A stretch of 64,000 nucleotides of DNA, from the NCBI RefSeq assembly GCF_009758415.1, contig NZ_WQRF01000002.1, forward strand, positions 124,001-188,000. The letters run 5' to 3'. Source of the stretch: Devosia marina (GTDB lineage Bacteria > Pseudomonadota > Alphaproteobacteria > Rhizobiales > Devosiaceae). Below the pieces are notes generated by a model. That model made no database searches. It worked only from the letters and a program-made list of their open reading frames with translations, and was not told where the DNA came from. Below are positions 11,322-19,811 of the stretch, piece by piece (positions within the stretch are counted from its first letter, which is position 1; each line of letters starts with the position of its first letter). Made by a program: the position numbers and the translations under genes.

Positions 11322-11352
11322 AAAAAGCCCCGGGCATGACCCGGGGCTTTTT
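11322..11352. terminator. Bidirectional intrinsic terminator between PBP1A and L,D-transpeptidase
   Basis: AAAAAGCCCCGGG-CATGA-CCCGGGGCTTTTT is a near-perfect stem of 12-13 bp, with A and T runs on both flanks, so it can stop transcription from either side. The two convergent genes end at 11302 and 11379. Confidence 0.9.
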
Positions 11353-11378
11353 CGTCTCAACGCCGAAGCTGGCGCGGT

Positions 11379-12068
11379 CTATATCACCACGATCGGTGCG
11401 CCATTGGGCACGCGCTCATAAAGATCCATGACATCTTGGAACAACAGGCGCACGCAGCCGGACGAGACCGCCTTGCCGATCGAGGCCACGTCCATGGTGC
11501 CGTGAATGCGATAGAGCGTGTCCCGATTGCCCTGATGAATATAGAGGGCACGGGCGCCCAGCGCATTGAGCAGGCCGGGTGGCTGGCCGTTGCGGTAGAT
11601 TTCAAGCTCGGGCTGCCGCTCGATCATTTCAGCCGGGGGGGTCCAGACCGGCCATTTGCGCTTATAGGCAATGTGACCCTCGCCGCTCCATTCAAACCCG
11701 GCGCGTCCCAGGCCCACGCCATAGCGCATGGCCTGACCCTCCGGCATGGTAAAATAGAGGAAGTAATTGGCCGTATCGACCACCACGCGCCCGGCGGGCT
11801 CGCCGGTCGGGTTGGCCACTTCCTGACGCCAATAAGCCGGGTTCATCAGCGAGATATCGGCTGCCGGAACAGGGTGTTCTTCCTCTGGCCGGGCGGCGTA
11901 CATGGCCAGAATGTCCAGCGGGATTGTCGGGCGAACGGGCGTTGCGGCGGCAGTGGCCAGCCGGGTGGTGCCGCTGGTCGAGCAGCCGGCAAGGGTCAGG
12001 GCGCCAAGGCCGGCAAGGCCAGCCAATACGGCGCGGCGCGACGGGGTCGCGTCGGAAACATGAGACAT
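11379..12068 (-). CDS. L,D-transpeptidase (YkuD family), Tat-type lipoprotein
   Basis: A 229-residue protein starting at the ATG ending at 12068. The N-terminus has SRRAVLAGLAGLGALTLAGC: a twin arginine, a hydrophobic stretch and a lipobox with Cys29, so it is probably an exported lipoprotein. The YkuD domain ends with IHGTMDVASIGKAVSSGCVR (His189, catalytic Cys205). Such enzymes make 3-3 peptidoglycan crosslinks or, in some alphaproteobacteria, attach outer-membrane proteins to the wall. It is convergent with the PBP1A gene and downstream of two other minus-strand genes. A paralogue is at 27587-28285. Confidence 0.93.
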   Translation of the reverse strand: MSHVSDATPSRRAVLAGLAGLGALTLAGCSTSGTTRLATAAATPVRPTIPLDILAMYAARPEEEHPVPAADISLMNPAYWRQEVANPTGEPAGRVVVDTANYFLYFTMPEGQAMRYGVGLGRAGFEWSGEGHIAYKRKWPVWTPPAEMIERQPELEIYRNGQPPGLLNALGARALYIHQGNRDTLYRIHGTMDVASIGKAVSSGCVRLLFQDVMDLYERVPNGAPIVVI

Positions 12069-12129
12069 GAAACTATCCTTGGCCCGCACAAGCGGGCGCT
12101 GAGCGTGAATGAGGGGTTCGAAGAAGCGC

Positions 12130-12468
12130 TCAGGCGGATATGGGGGGGCGCAGCGGCAGGATGGCCGGCCAGTCCGGCGCTGACCGATCAGGAGCCAACA
12201 GAGGCCCTTCGCCCTCGAGACCGAAAGGCAGTTGGGGCCCGCAAACCTCGATCGCATGGTGCGAGCTGCAGGGCAGCATCAGCCCTGCGCCCAGATCGAT
12301 CTGTCCGCGCTGGACCTGCACCACCACCGGGATCGGCTTGTTGTCGGCGTCGACATGGTTGAGCACCACGATCGGGGTGGCGACATAGCGATGCGCATTG
12401 GCTGTCGTGGCGCCCAGAACGGAGGCCAGAGCCAAAAGAACCGCGATGAAGACCACGAAGTGACGCAT
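12130..12468 (-). CDS. Small secreted protein, unknown function
   Basis: A 112-residue protein with a signal peptide (MRHFVVFIAVLLALASVLGA, then TTANA-HR). The mature part begins with two hydrophobic strands (VATPIVVLNHV, PIPVVVQV) and has two cysteines in LPCSSHHAIEVCGPQLPFG, probably a disulfide. The ATG ending at 12468 places the signal peptide at the N-terminus; a start at 12501 would not. It lies 50 bases after the YgjP-like gene and 61 bases before the L,D-transpeptidase on the same strand, so they may be cotranscribed. No family recognised. Confidence 0.6.
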   Translation of the reverse strand: MRHFVVFIAVLLALASVLGATTANAHRYVATPIVVLNHVDADNKPIPVVVQVQRGQIDLGAGLMLPCSSHHAIEVCGPQLPFGLEGEGPLLAPDRSAPDWPAILPLRPPISA

Positions 12469-12517
12469 GACACGCTGATAGGGAGCAGATTGCGGCAGCA
12501 TCGGGGCGGGCGCCCGA

Positions 12518-13267
12518 TTATTGCCGGGTGGCAGGCGCTTGCCAGGCCATCAGTTCGCGACCGTGTGCTTTTAGCCACGCCCGGCCCCGGTCCATATCGG
12601 GCAGGGTCCGCGCAACGGTGGCCCAGAAGGCCGGCGAATGGTTCATCTCCACCAAATGGGCCACTTCATGGGCCGCGACATAGTCCAGCACATGTGGCGG
12701 GGCCAGAATCAGCCGCCAGTTATAGTTGATCGTGCCGCTTGAAGAGCACGACCCCCAGCGGCTCGACTGGCTGCGCAGCCGCACCTGCTTGACCTCAACG
12801 CCCAGCCGTCCGGCATGGAAGGCGCTTTGCCGCGTCAGATCGGCCAGCGCCTCGGATCTGAGCCAGTCATAAAGCCGGCGCGGCTGATGGGCCGCGTCCC
12901 CGGGAACGTGCAGAATTGGGCCGGCATCGTTCCCGCCGGTCTCGACCCGGCCGCGCAGCGCCCCGGTGGCGACCACCAGGTGCGGTACGCCGCGCAGGGG
13001 CAGGCGCGCCCCAGCCTCCAGCCTCTGCGCCAGCGCCGTGCGGGGCAGGCGCGCCGCCAGCCAGTGACGATGCCGGTGCAGAAATGCCTCGGCATCGGCC
13101 CAGCGTGCCCCGTCGGGCAGGGTCAGCAGTGGGCCGGCGGCAGGCAGGGACAGGCGGAAGCTCCGCGCCCGCTTGGACACCTTGACGGCAATGCTCACCT
13201 CGACGCCGTCGAGCGTGAGCTGGGTGGTCCGTGGCGGCGGGGTGCGTTGGCGCAGAAAGGAGAACAT
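12518..13267 (-). CDS. YgjP/M48-like metal-dependent hydrolase (DUF45)
   Basis: A 249-residue protein of the YgjP-like metallopeptidase group (DUF45, WLM-related). The motif RWGSCSSSGTINYNWRL (residues 170-186) is followed by DYVAAHEVAHLVEMNHSPAFW, with HEVAH at 200-204 and His210 as a probable third zinc ligand. The N-terminal half has the strand-rich VSIAVKVSKRARSFRLSLP typical of the family. The E. coli homologue has been reported to hydrolyse UTP, but substrate here is unknown. The ATG ending at 13267 is preferred; the frame runs on to 13372 through a hairpin region. Confidence 0.88.
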   Translation of the reverse strand: MFSFLRQRTPPPRTTQLTLDGVEVSIAVKVSKRARSFRLSLPAAGPLLTLPDGARWADAEAFLHRHRHWLAARLPRTALAQRLEAGARLPLRGVPHLVVATGALRGRVETGGNDAGPILHVPGDAAHQPRRLYDWLRSEALADLTRQSAFHAGRLGVEVKQVRLRSQSSRWGSCSSSGTINYNWRLILAPPHVLDYVAAHEVAHLVEMNHSPAFWATVARTLPDMDRGRAWLKAHGRELMAWQAPATRQ

Positions 13268-13336
13268 GGTGACCGGATCGGCATCAGCTCCGGGCAGTGT
13301 AGCCGGATTCGCGCAGCGAAAGAGGGTGGCAACACC

Positions 13337-13363
13337 AAAAAAAGGCGCCCCTTGCGGGGCGCC
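13337..13363 (-). terminator. Intrinsic terminator of the DUF2852 gene
   Basis: GGCGCCCC-TTGC-GGGGCGCC (13344-13363) is a perfect 8-bp stem. On the minus strand it is followed by seven T (13337-13343 are A on plus). It lies 41 bases after the stop of the DUF2852 gene. Confidence 0.85.
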
Positions 13364-13404
13364 AGTCGTCATTGGAGGACAGAGAAGTCGGGAAGGACAA
13401 CGGC

Positions 13405-13866
13405 TTACTGGCCGTTATTGTTGCTCCAATTGTTGTTATTCTGGTCGTTCTCGCCATAGCCTTGGCGTTGACCGCGATGTTCGCCCATGAAGCGGTCGAA
13501 CTCCTCGCGGTCCTTGGCCTTGCGAAGGTTGGCCATATATTCGTGGAACGCGTCGATCTCGGCATCGAGCCGGGCGCGCTCTTCCTCGAGGCGCTTGAGT
13601 TGCTCGGCACGGTATTCATCGAAGGCGGCATTGCCGGACGAGCTGAACTCGTTGCGGCCAAAGCCGTGATGCTTGTGATTGTTGCGCATATAGCCACACC
13701 CCTTGTTCCAGTAAGCCTGGGCTTTTTCGGCAGAGCCGCCGAATTTTTCGCCCCAGATGATATAGGCCAGCATCGCCAGACCGAGCGGCCAGAAGATGAT
13801 GAAGCCAAGGACCATGAGGCCGATGGTCAGTGGGGACCATTGCGGTTTGATGATTGCAGTGTTCAT
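13405..13866 (-). CDS. DUF2852 membrane protein
   Basis: A 153-residue protein matching the DUF2852 pattern I know from Rhizobiales: an N-terminal hydrophobic segment (PLTIGLMVLGFIIFWPLGLAMLAYIIWGEKF, residues about 11-41), then SGNAAFDEYRAEQLKRLEEERARLDAEIDAFHEYMANLRKAKDREEFDRFM, a charged helix and probable coiled coil. The tail is Asn/Gln-rich (ENDQNNNNWSNNNGQ). The start ATG ends at 13866. Role unknown. It is transcribed away from actS and ends at a strong terminator. Confidence 0.85.
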   Translation of the reverse strand: MNTAIIKPQWSPLTIGLMVLGFIIFWPLGLAMLAYIIWGEKFGGSAEKAQAYWNKGCGYMRNNHKHHGFGRNEFSSSGNAAFDEYRAEQLKRLEEERARLDAEIDAFHEYMANLRKAKDREEFDRFMGEHRGQRQGYGENDQNNNNWSNNNGQ

Positions 13867-13997
13867 ATTCGTTCGTCTCCCAGTCACGATGAGTCTCAAA
13901 TGGCCTGTCACGGGGCAGGATCAAGCATGTGCCTGTCGATTTTTGCGCTTGAAATCGGCGAATTCGCTCCCTATGCGCCACAATTGAGAGCCTTGAA

Positions 13998-15314
13998 GTG
14001 AGCAGCATGACCGACCAGACCTTGCCCCAACTGCCACTGCCTTCAAGCTGGCGCCCCCTGCGCCTGCAGACCCTGGTGATCCTGCGCTGGCTGGCGGTGA
14101 TCGGGCAGACCATTGGCGTGCTCTTCGTCAATTGGGGCCTGGGCTTTCCGCTGCCGCTGTTCGAATGCCTGGCGCTGATCGGACTATCGGCCGCCTTCAA
14201 TATCGGCCTCGCCATTCGCCATGGGCCGCATTATCGCCTCTCCTCGCGTATTGCCGCGCTGCAACTGGCTTTCGATCTCTGCCAGCTTGGCGGGCTATTG
14301 GCCCTGACCGGCGGGCTGGAGAACCCCTTTGCGCTGCTGCTGCTGGCGCCGGTCTCGGTTTCCGCTACCTCCCTGCCGAAACGGCAGGCCTTTCTGGTGG
14401 CGCTGCTGGCCGCCGTGATCGCCTCTGTGCTGGCGATTCTGCACCTGCCGCTGCCCTGGGAGCCGGACCAGCACATCGTTTTCAACCGCATCTATGTGAT
14501 CGGCATCTGGGTCTCGATCATTTGCGGCGTGGTGTTCATTTCCGCCTATACCAACCGGGTTGCCCATGATTCCCGGCAGATCGCCGACGCGCTGGCGGCC
14601 ACTGAACTGGCGCTGTCGCGGCGCGAGCAGCTTTCCGCGCTTGACGGGCTGGCGGCGGCCGCCGCGCATGAACTGGGCACGCCGCTCTCCACCATTGCGC
14701 TGGCCGCCAAGGAAATGCGCGCCGAAGTCGACAAGGACAGCCAGTTGGCCGAGGACGTGGAGCTGATCATTGCCCAGGCGGCGCGCTGCCGGGCGATTCT
14801 CGCCAAGCTGCGCAATCTGGGCAGTGAACCCGCCGATCTCTTCGCCGAGGCGCCGCTGCCCGATATTCTCGATGAGGTCGCCCGGCCCCATGAGGGGCGC
14901 GGCAAGGTCATTCTGTTCGATGCCGCCGAGACGGCAGGGCCGCCGCCGGTGTTTCCACGCAGCGTGGGCCTGCTTTATGGCCTGGGCAATCTGATCGAGA
15001 ACGCCACCGACTTTGCCGCCCAGACCGTGCGGATCGAAAGCGGCTGGGACCAGCATGCCATTACCGTCTCGATCATCGATGATGGCAAGGGCTTTGCCCC
15101 GGAGCTGATTGCCCGGCTGGGCGAACCCTATCTCACCAGCCGCCCGCGTGACCCGGCTGGCAGCGACGCGCATCAGCCCGGCGGGCTGGGCCTGGGCATC
15201 TTCATTGCCAAGACCCTGCTTGAGCGGACCGGGGCCCGGCTCACCTTCGACAATGCAAAGCCCAGCGGACATGCCCGGGTGCGCATCACCTGGTCCCGAA
15301 GCGCAATTGAGTGA
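13998..15314 (+). CDS. actS: Redox-responsive sensor histidine kinase ActS/RegB/PrrB
   Basis: A 438-residue sensor kinase. Six hydrophobic segments fill residues 23-185 and contain GGLENPF (105-111), the conserved quinone-binding loop of RegB. The H-box is AAAAHELGTPLSTIALAAKEM with phospho-accepting His224, and a cysteine in AARCRAILAKL (Cys264) sits 40 residues later, the same spacing as redox-active Cys265 and His225 of Rhodobacter RegB. The ATPase follows (NLIENATDFA, DDGKGF, GGLGLGIFIAKTLL). It senses quinone and redox state and passes phosphate to ActR, encoded 52 bases downstream. The start could also be the ATG at 14007. Confidence 0.95.
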   Translation: MSSMTDQTLPQLPLPSSWRPLRLQTLVILRWLAVIGQTIGVLFVNWGLGFPLPLFECLALIGLSAAFNIGLAIRHGPHYRLSSRIAALQLAFDLCQLGGLLALTGGLENPFALLLLAPVSVSATSLPKRQAFLVALLAAVIASVLAILHLPLPWEPDQHIVFNRIYVIGIWVSIICGVVFISAYTNRVAHDSRQIADALAATELALSRREQLSALDGLAAAAAHELGTPLSTIALAAKEMRAEVDKDSQLAEDVELIIAQAARCRAILAKLRNLGSEPADLFAEAPLPDILDEVARPHEGRGKVILFDAAETAGPPPVFPRSVGLLYGLGNLIENATDFAAQTVRIESGWDQHAITVSIIDDGKGFAPELIARLGEPYLTSRPRDPAGSDAHQPGGLGLGIFIAKTLLERTGARLTFDNAKPSGHARVRITWSRSAIE

Positions 15315-15365
15315 TCGGAACGGTTCGTTTTGACGTAGGGTGAGCAAAGGAATATTGGAAGAGCC

Positions 15366-15917
15366 ATGGACACGATTGAAGACCTACTGGCCGCCGATCC
15401 GAGCCTTTTGCTCGTTGATGATGATGCAGCCTTTTTGAGCCGCCTCGAACGCGCGATGACGCGCCGGGGTTTTGAGGTGCGCATAGCCGGCACTGTCGCG
15501 GCGGGGCTGGCCGCCGTGACCGAACGCCCGCCCGCCTATGCCGTGGTCGATCTTCGCCTCGAGGACGGCAATGGCCTGGATGTGGTGTCGGCCCTGCACC
15601 AGAAGCGCGCCGATGCCCGCGCCGTGGTGCTGACCGGCTATGGCAATATCGCCACTGCCGTGACGGCGGTGAAGCTCGGAGCGATGGACTATTTGTCCAA
15701 GCCCGCCGATGCCGATGACGTCATCAATGCGCTGCTGGCCACCGGCGAGGACAAGCCAGAGCCACCGGAAAATCCGATGTCGGCCGACCGGGTGCGGTGG
15801 GAACATATCCAGCGTGTCTATGAACTATGCGACCGCAATGTTTCCGAGACCGCCCGCCGGCTCAACATGCACCGGCGCACGTTGCAGCGCATCCTGGCCA
15901 AGCGCGCGCCGCGCTGA
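15366..15917 (+). CDS. actR: Response regulator ActR/RegA/PrrA
   Basis: A 183-residue response regulator. The receiver domain has the acidic pair DDD (18-20), phospho-acceptor Asp62 in VVDLRLEDGNGLDV, Thr and Lys at VLTGYGNIATAVTAVKLGAMDYLSKP. A short linker leads to the C-terminal Fis-type helix-turn-helix, NVSETARRLNMHRRTLQRILAKRAPR, almost invariant in this family. With ActS it controls genes for respiration, nitrogen and carbon metabolism in alphaproteobacteria. It ends before a long hairpin. Confidence 0.96.
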   Translation: MDTIEDLLAADPSLLLVDDDAAFLSRLERAMTRRGFEVRIAGTVAAGLAAVTERPPAYAVVDLRLEDGNGLDVVSALHQKRADARAVVLTGYGNIATAVTAVKLGAMDYLSKPADADDVINALLATGEDKPEPPENPMSADRVRWEHIQRVYELCDRNVSETARRLNMHRRTLQRILAKRAPR

Positions 15918-15925
15918 TGCACTCC

Positions 15926-15959
15926 CACCCGGCCTGTCCCTGTCAGGGAAGACCGGGTG
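15926..15959. terminator. Probable terminator hairpin between actR and DUF1428 gene
   Basis: CACCCGG (15926-15932) pairs with CCGGGTG (15953-15959), and inside it TCCCTG pairs with CAGGGA. The hairpin sits in the 52-base gap between two convergent genes. There is no T run on either strand, so it may work poorly or need Rho. Confidence 0.5.
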
Positions 15960-15969
15960 CGGATAACAA

Positions 15970-16320
15970 TCACCTGGCAAACAGCGTCTCGAACCCCCCA
16001 AAGATCATCCGCCTGCCGTCGAACGGCATTTCGCCGAATTGCTGCATGGCCTCGGGGCTCATCATCTTTTGCATCGCTGCGTCGCGGGTCGCCTTGTCGG
16101 GATATTCGATCCAGGAGAAGACGACGATCTCGTCGTCCTTGGCCTGCACCGCCCCATAGAAGTCATTGACCTCACCCCTGGGGACGTCCTCGCCCCAATT
16201 CTCCACCACGCGGGTAGCTCCCCATGACTTGAGCATTTCCGCCGCCCGGGCGGCATGCTCGACATAGGCTTGCTTGTTCGCCTTGGGAACGGCGGTCACC
16301 ATGCCATCGATATAGGCCAT
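15970..16320 (-). CDS. DUF1428 family protein
   Basis: A 116-residue protein matching DUF1428: MAYIDGMVTAVPKANKQAYVEHAARAAEMLKSWGATRVVENWGEDVPRG, with the family pattern DEIVVFSWIEYPDKATRDAAMQKMMSPEAMQQFGEMPFDGRRMIFGGFE at the C-terminus. It is probably a dimeric alpha/beta barrel (ferredoxin-like) cytosolic protein, related in shape to antibiotic-biosynthesis monooxygenase domains. Biological role unknown. The ATG ending at 16320 gives the family N-terminus; the frame extends to 16458 without support. It is divergent from the beta-CASP gene. Confidence 0.88.
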   Translation of the reverse strand: MAYIDGMVTAVPKANKQAYVEHAARAAEMLKSWGATRVVENWGEDVPRGEVNDFYGAVQAKDDEIVVFSWIEYPDKATRDAAMQKMMSPEAMQQFGEMPFDGRRMIFGGFETLFAR

Positions 16321-16447
16321 ATCGGGTCTCCTCTTGCTGGGCGGCAAATGCCGCGTTTGGCGCATGCGGTTGCTGCGCCTGCCTCGACTCTGACGAATGG
16401 GACAGGCTAACCTCGACACGCATCGGCGAAAAATGAGGAGTCTGGCC

Positions 16448-18100
16448 ATGACTGTCACCCTTCACTTTCATGGCGCGGCGGGCACTGTCACCGGCTCATG
16501 CTATCGCGTGGTGCATCCGGGCGGGCAGTTTCTGGTCGATTGCGGCCTGTTCCAAGGCAATAAGAGCGTGCGCGAACTCAATCTCAAGCCGACGCCCTTC
16601 GACCCCAAATCCATCGACTTTCTGCTTCTGACCCATGCCCATATCGATCACGCCGGACTTCTGCCCAAGCTCTATGGCGAGGGTTGGCGCGGGCCGATGT
16701 GGATGACCGGCCCGACGGCAGGCCTGCTGGAATATCTGTTGCCCGATGGTGCCGGTATCCAGGAGAGCGAGGCGGAACGGGAAACGCGCAAGCGTTCGCG
16801 TCGTGGCGATGAACCGGTCAAGCCGCTCTACACCATGGCCGATGCCGAGGAGGCGTTAAAGCACCGCGAGATCTGCGACTATGATCAATGGGTCGAACCT
16901 GGCCCCGGCGTGCGGGCACGCTACTGGAATGCGGGGCACATCATCGGCTCCGCTTCCGTCGAAGTAGAGGTCAAGGACAGCGACGGCAAGCCGGTGCGGC
17001 TGATGTTCTCAGGCGATATCGGGCCCGACGAGAAAGTGTTCTATACCGAACCCGAAGGCCCTTCTGGCTTTGACTATATTCTGTGCGAAAGCACCTATGG
17101 CGGTCGCGACCGCGTGGGATATACGCTCGAAGAACGCCGCGAGACCCTCAAGGCAGAAATCCAGGACGCGCTCAAGCGCGGCGGCAATCTGATCATTCCC
17201 ACCTTTGCCGTCGAACGCAGCCAGGAATTGCTGCACGATATCGGCACGCTGATCAAAATGGGGGAGATCGATCCGCAACTGGTGGCCCTGGACAGCCCCC
17301 TCGCCAGCAAGGTCACCGGGGTCTACCGCAAATACGCGAAAATGTTCGAGGACACCGAGCTCAGCGCCGATGAGCTGTTCAACGACGAACGCTTTCGGAT
17401 CATCGAGGCGGTCGAGGATTCCAAGGGGCTCAACGCCATCAAGGGCGGCGCCATCATCATGTCGGCCTCCGGCATGGCCGATGCCGGGCGCATCAAGCAT
17501 CACCTGCGCAACAATCTGATCCGCGCCAATGCGACGGTGCTGTTTGTCGGCTATCAGGCGCCCGGCACGCTGGGGCAGATCATTCTTTCGGGAGCCAGAG
17601 AAGTGCGTATCCATGGCTCGGTGATCCCGGTGCGGGCCACCATAAGGTCGATGGGCAATTATTCGGCCCATGCCGATCACTCCGAACTAATGGACTGGAT
17701 CCAGAGCCGCTTGCCCGCCCATGGTGCCCTGTTCCTGACCCATGGCGAGGACGAGGAGCGCAATGCGCTGCGCGACGCCCTGATAGCGGCCGGAAAGCTC
17801 AGCGGCGACCAGGTGGTTTTGCCTCAGCTCGACGATTTCTTCGAACTGACAGCCGCCGGCATTCGCGCGGCCAGGGCGCCGGCGGAGCGGCGGGTGGATC
17901 TCAAGCAGATGCCGTCGGACTGGCACAATGCCTTCTCCGATTTCACCATCCGCCTCAGCCAGCGCCTGCATGCCTTGCCCGATGCGGACAAGCTCGCCTT
18001 GATGCAGGCCCTGCAGGCCGAACTCTCCGCGCAGGGCGCCGACCCCAGCCCCAAAGGCCGGCCCACGCCCATCACCCCGGTCGAAACGGCGGGGGCATGA
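16448..18100 (+). CDS. Metallo-beta-lactamase/beta-CASP fold RNA-processing nuclease-like protein
   Basis: A 550-residue protein. The MBL domain has HAHIDHAGLLPKL (residues 63-75) with the HxHxDH zinc motif and MFSGDIGPDE. The beta-CASP part follows (IIPTFAVERSQELLHDIGTLIK, LDSPLASKVTGVY, GGAIIMSASGMADAGRIKHHL, VGYQAPGTLGQIILSGAREVRI) and the RMMBL motif GNYSAHADHSELMDW. The family includes RNA exo/endonucleases like YsnJ or CPSF-type proteins. The start at 16448 follows a GAGGAG site. The gene stands alone; a 10-bp perfect hairpin overlaps its stop codon. Confidence 0.9.
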   Translation: MTVTLHFHGAAGTVTGSCYRVVHPGGQFLVDCGLFQGNKSVRELNLKPTPFDPKSIDFLLLTHAHIDHAGLLPKLYGEGWRGPMWMTGPTAGLLEYLLPDGAGIQESEAERETRKRSRRGDEPVKPLYTMADAEEALKHREICDYDQWVEPGPGVRARYWNAGHIIGSASVEVEVKDSDGKPVRLMFSGDIGPDEKVFYTEPEGPSGFDYILCESTYGGRDRVGYTLEERRETLKAEIQDALKRGGNLIIPTFAVERSQELLHDIGTLIKMGEIDPQLVALDSPLASKVTGVYRKYAKMFEDTELSADELFNDERFRIIEAVEDSKGLNAIKGGAIIMSASGMADAGRIKHHLRNNLIRANATVLFVGYQAPGTLGQIILSGAREVRIHGSVIPVRATIRSMGNYSAHADHSELMDWIQSRLPAHGALFLTHGEDEERNALRDALIAAGKLSGDQVVLPQLDDFFELTAAGIRAARAPAERRVDLKQMPSDWHNAFSDFTIRLSQRLHALPDADKLALMQALQAELSAQGADPSPKGRPTPITPVETAGA

Positions 18101-18117
18101 CGCCTCAATGCCCCCGC
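18089..18117 (+). terminator. Hairpin overlapping the stop codon of the beta-CASP gene
   Basis: GCGGGGGCAT (18089-18098) and ATGCCCCCGC (18108-18117) are perfect complements with a nine-base loop that holds the rest of the stop codon. No T run follows, so it may stabilise the 3' end or end transcription with help. The rest of the gap to 18205 shows no gene. Confidence 0.5.
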
Positions 18118-18205
18118 CTCCTAAGGAAGCCCTTGATTGCGCTTATTGCACGACTGATTGAAACCTTCCTCGCACCAGAAGCAAACCGGCAGGAGGCTAT
18201 TTGGT

Positions 18206-19240
18206 TTACTCCGCTGCCTGCTTTTCGAGGACGGAGCGCTGGTCGGTGATGGCCAGGGGTTCGACGGCCACGATCTGGTCGCGCTTGCGGTGAATGCGCA
18301 GGCGCTTGACGCGTCGGCTATCGGCGGCAAGGACTTCGAACTCGAAACCCTTGATGCCGTTGATCCGCTCGCCCCGCTTGGGCACATGGCCGGCCAGATC
18401 GAAAACCAGGCCACCAATGGTATCGACATCCTCGGCATGATCGCCAGGATCGAAGTCGGGGCCAATCATGGCCTGCACGTCTTCGAGCTCGGCGCGGGCA
18501 TTGGCGACAAAGACATCCTCACCAACCTTGCGGATCAGTGCGGCTTCGGTGACGTCGTGTTCGTCCTCGATCTCGCCCACCACTGCTTCGAGCAGGTCTT
18601 CAATGGTCACCAGCCCGTCAGTGCCACCATATTCATCGACCACGATGGCCATATGGGTGCGGCTGGCGCGCATGGATTGCAGGAGGTCGGCCGCCGGCAT
18701 GAAAGTGGGTACGAACATGGCCTTGCGCAAAATGCCCAGCTTGCCGATTTTCTGGCGAAGGGCGGTCGAAAGCAGTTTGACCGGCACATCCTTTTCCGGA
18801 TCGGTCACCGGTTCGGTGATTTTGCGCAGGGCGTCCTTGATGTGGATGAAGCCGACAATATTGTCGAGCCCGTCCTCATAGACCGGCAGGCGCGAATGGC
18901 CGACCTGACGGAAGCGGGCAAGCAACGCGCCCAGATTGATATCTGACGGGACTGCCTGAATGTCCGAGCGCTCCACCATGACGTCGTCGATCGACACCTT
19001 GGAGAGTTTGAGGACATTTTGCAGGATCAGCCGCTCGCTTTCCGAGAAGTCGCCGGTTTCGGTGCCGCCGGTATCGTCGAGGGCTTCCTGCAGGTCGTCG
19101 CGCAGCGAAACCGTGGTCCGGGCCATCAGGCCCTTGATACGGCTCCACAGGCTCGGCCCCCGCGACGCGGCGGGGGCGGGACTAGAAGGAGGTTCGGGGT
19201 TTTCGGCCACCCGTAGGGCCCTACTGTCGCTATCGTTCAT
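18206..19240 (-). CDS. CorC/TlyC family CBS-domain protein (hemolysin-like)
   Basis: A 344-residue protein with paired CBS domains (residues about 90-215) and a C-terminal CorC/HlyC transporter-associated domain (about 235-320). Landmarks: [35 protein letters not shown], the [23 protein letters not shown] segment, and [29 protein letters not shown]. It lacks the N-terminal membrane DUF21 domain, so it is the short cytosolic form, linked in E. coli to magnesium/cobalt efflux. It is last in the minus-strand set miaB-phoH-ybeY-corC; lnt, often next, is not here. Confidence 0.93.
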   Translation of the reverse strand: MNDSDSRALRVAENPEPPSSPAPAASRGPSLWSRIKGLMARTTVSLRDDLQEALDDTGGTETGDFSESERLILQNVLKLSKVSIDDVMVERSDIQAVPSDINLGALLARFRQVGHSRLPVYEDGLDNIVGFIHIKDALRKITEPVTDPEKDVPVKLLSTALRQKIGKLGILRKAMFVPTFMPAADLLQSMRASRTHMAIVVDEYGGTDGLVTIEDLLEAVVGEIEDEHDVTEAALIRKVGEDVFVANARAELEDVQAMIGPDFDPGDHAEDVDTIGGLVFDLAGHVPKRGERINGIKGFEFEVLAADSRRVKRLRIHRKRDQIVAVEPLAITDQRSVLEKQAAE

Positions 19241-19323
19241 TCATCTCGCGCCGCACAGAGCGGCTAATTGACTGTCCTATGAGACCGGAAATGCCCCAGA
19301 CGACCCGGGGTTCCTGGCAGAAA

Positions 19324-19800
19324 TTATTCGGCGTAGGGATCATCGATCCCAAGCCCCGCCAATATCTGGGTTTCCAGCCCCTCCATTTGAAGGGCCTCGG
19401 CCTCATCAATATGATCATACCCTAAAATATGCAGAAATCCATGCACCATAAGGTGGGTGAAGTGATCTTCCAGGCTCTTGCCCAGATCGGCCGCCTCGTG
19501 CTCGAGGGTTTCACGCGCCAGGGTTATGTCCCCCAAAAGGCCGATGACGGGCGCAAAAGGTTCGATCTGGGGGAAGCTCAACACATTGGTGGCGCTGTCC
19601 TTTCCGCGCCACTGGGCGTTGAGCTCACGTTGCTCGGCGTCATCGGTGAGCAGGACCGATATCTCGGCGGCACCCTTTATTTTCGGTCTGGCACCGGCAA
19701 GGGCTGCCAGCACCGCCTTTTCGGCGATGGCATCAAAATGATCGGGCCAGCCATCCGCATTGCGGATGACGGCGATTTCGAGCGGTGGCGATGCGGTCAT
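19324..19800 (-). CDS. ybeY: Endoribonuclease YbeY (16S rRNA maturation)
   Basis: A 158-residue zinc-dependent RNase involved in 16S rRNA 3'-end processing and ribosome quality control. The signature HLMVHGFLHILGYDHIDEAEA shows the His-x3-His-x5-His zinc motif (HGFLHILGYDH). The centre has VLLTDDAEQRELNAQWRGKDSATNVLSFP, also conserved. It starts 11 bases after the phoH stop, so the two are surely in one operon. Confidence 0.97.
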   Translation of the reverse strand: MTASPPLEIAVIRNADGWPDHFDAIAEKAVLAALAGARPKIKGAAEISVLLTDDAEQRELNAQWRGKDSATNVLSFPQIEPFAPVIGLLGDITLARETLEHEAADLGKSLEDHFTHLMVHGFLHILGYDHIDEAEALQMEGLETQILAGLGIDDPYAE

Positions 19801-19811
19801 AGGCTAGGGGT

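Noticed and set aside
8552..11323. 923-residue frame on the minus strand
   Set aside because: It is the complement of the PBP1A gene, with His/Gly/Asp-rich low-complexity translation and no domain.
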